Shown piece by piece: positions 5,849-6,418 of a stretch of DNA of 6,418 bases. Made by a program: the position numbers and the translations under genes. Numbering within the stretch: the stretch's first letter is position 1; the number at the start of each line of letters is the position of its first letter. The notes under the pieces were generated by a model that ran no database searches, was not told where the DNA came from, and saw only the letters and a list, made by a program, of their open reading frames with translations. This DNA comes from an uncultured Saprospiraceae bacterium (GTDB taxonomy: Bacteria; Bacteroidota; Bacteroidia; Chitinophagales; Saprospiraceae). The stretch spans positions 1 to 6,418 of the forward strand of contig CAJQNM010000792.1 of NCBI GenBank assembly GCA_905479665.1, written 5' to 3'.

Positions 5849-6418
5849 CCATCATCTTGATTGGGCTCTCCAGGTATGATCTGAACGTCTGCAGATATTT
5901 CGCCGCACTGGCGCCATCGACCACTCGGTGGTCTGCAGAGAGGGTGACCTTCATCGTGTGTCCAACAACTATTTCTCCATTGCGAACCACAGGTTTTTCA
6001 GCAATCGATCCTATGGCCAGAATGCACGAATCTGGCGGGTTGATGATTGCGGTAAACTCATCAACCTGAAACATGCCGAGGTTGGAGATGGTAAAGGTAT
6101 TGCCGCTCATCTCTTCTGGCTGCAACTTTCGATCCCTCGCCCGACCCGCTTTATCATGAACCTCGCTGTTGATTTGACTTAGGCTCTTTTGATCGGCATG
6201 CTGTATGACAGGAACCATCAGGCCGTCATCGACAGCAACGGCTACTCCAATATTAATATTTCCATTATAGCGGATCTTGTCACCGAGCCATGATGCATTG
6301 ATCTCGCTATGTTTACGCAGCGCGGTTGCTGCGGCCTTGACAATCATGTCATTAAAGGAGATCTTGGGTGGAGCATCGGCATTGATTTGCTTTCGCGCGA
6401 TCATCGCGTTTTCCATGT
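5844..6418 (-). CDS. pdhC: Pyruvate dehydrogenase E2 (dihydrolipoamide acetyltransferase), C-terminal part
   Basis: This is the catalytic acyltransferase domain of a 2-oxoacid dehydrogenase E2, which moves the acetyl group from lipoamide to CoA and forms the core of the cytoplasmic complex. The 190 visible residues, numbered from the Met at 6416, include VDDGLMVPV (62-70), FTISNLGMFQVDEFTAIINP (108-127), DSCILAIGSI (129-138) and the active-site motif DHRVVDG (162-168) with His163 and Asp167. The DEFTAIINPPDSCILAIG stretch is typical of pyruvate rather than 2-oxoglutarate or branched-chain enzymes, so pyruvate is the likely substrate. The Met at 6416 is not the start: it lies inside the family's conserved M-E-x-A-x-x-A-R-K-x-I-N helix, so the lipoyl and E1/E3-binding domains lie beyond the right edge. 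The C-terminus (YLESPIKMMV) is of normal family length, and its stop lies in the duplicated TTAAA of the adjacent element. Confidence 0.92.
   Translation of the reverse strand, partial: MENAMIARKQINADAPPKISFNDMIVKAAATALRKHSEINASWLGDKIRYNGNINIGVAVAVDDGLMVPVIQHADQKSLSQINSEVHDKAGRARDRKLQPEEMSGNTFTISNLGMFQVDEFTAIINPPDSCILAIGSIAEKPVVRNGEIVVGHTMKVTLSADHRVVDGASAAKYLQTFRSYLESPIKMMV

Noticed and set aside
6414..6416. ATG at 6416 as the start of a short acyltransferase gene
   Set aside because: It falls inside a conserved helix of the E2 catalytic domain, so the gene must continue past the window edge.
1..6418. CRISPR array, tRNA, rRNA or a multi-gene defence system
   Set aside because: No regularly spaced repeats, no cloverleaf or rRNA-like stretch, and the genes present are housekeeping or secretion genes.

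Overview
The window most likely comes from a member of the Bacteroidota. The main marker is a gldJ gene (a gliding and type IX secretion lipoprotein found in that phylum) followed directly by murF. Other pointers are a formimidoylglutamase-like protein of a type familiar from Bacteroidota, a pyruvate dehydrogenase E2 with a Bacteroidota-like core, and weak or absent Shine-Dalgarno sites. Base composition looks close to balanced. I cannot name the genus.

Layout, left to right. (1) Positions 1-1534, minus strand: the first 511 codons of a large polytopic membrane protein of the YfhO type, open across the whole stretch and running off the left edge. (2) 1535-1675: a divergent intergenic region with an imperfect tandem repeat. 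(3) 1676-3178, plus strand: gldJ, a complete lipoprotein with a non-catalytic FGE-sulfatase-like fold. (4) 3199-3235: a strong intrinsic terminator ending only 15 nt before (5) murF, 3251-4594, plus strand, complete. (6) 4533-5588, minus strand: a degenerate arginase-fold protein, convergent with murF and overlapping its 3' end by 62 bp. (7) 5667-5848: a previously unlabelled 172-bp MITE-like element with inverted ends starting CCCAA, flanked by a TTAAA duplication. (8) 5844-6418, minus strand: the C-terminal catalytic domain of pyruvate dehydrogenase E2, cut by the right edge.

The genes do not form one pathway. gldJ serves the type IX secretion and gliding machinery, murF makes the peptidoglycan precursor, and E2 belongs to central carbon metabolism. 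The arginase-fold gene may have a link to the secretion locus, since I recall relatives of it near gldK in other Bacteroidota, but that is not shown here. The most interesting feature is the small inverted-repeat element. It sits exactly at the E2 stop codon, carries that stop in its target duplication, and places a terminator-like hairpin between E2 and the arginase-fold gene, which would otherwise be about 78 nt apart on the same strand.
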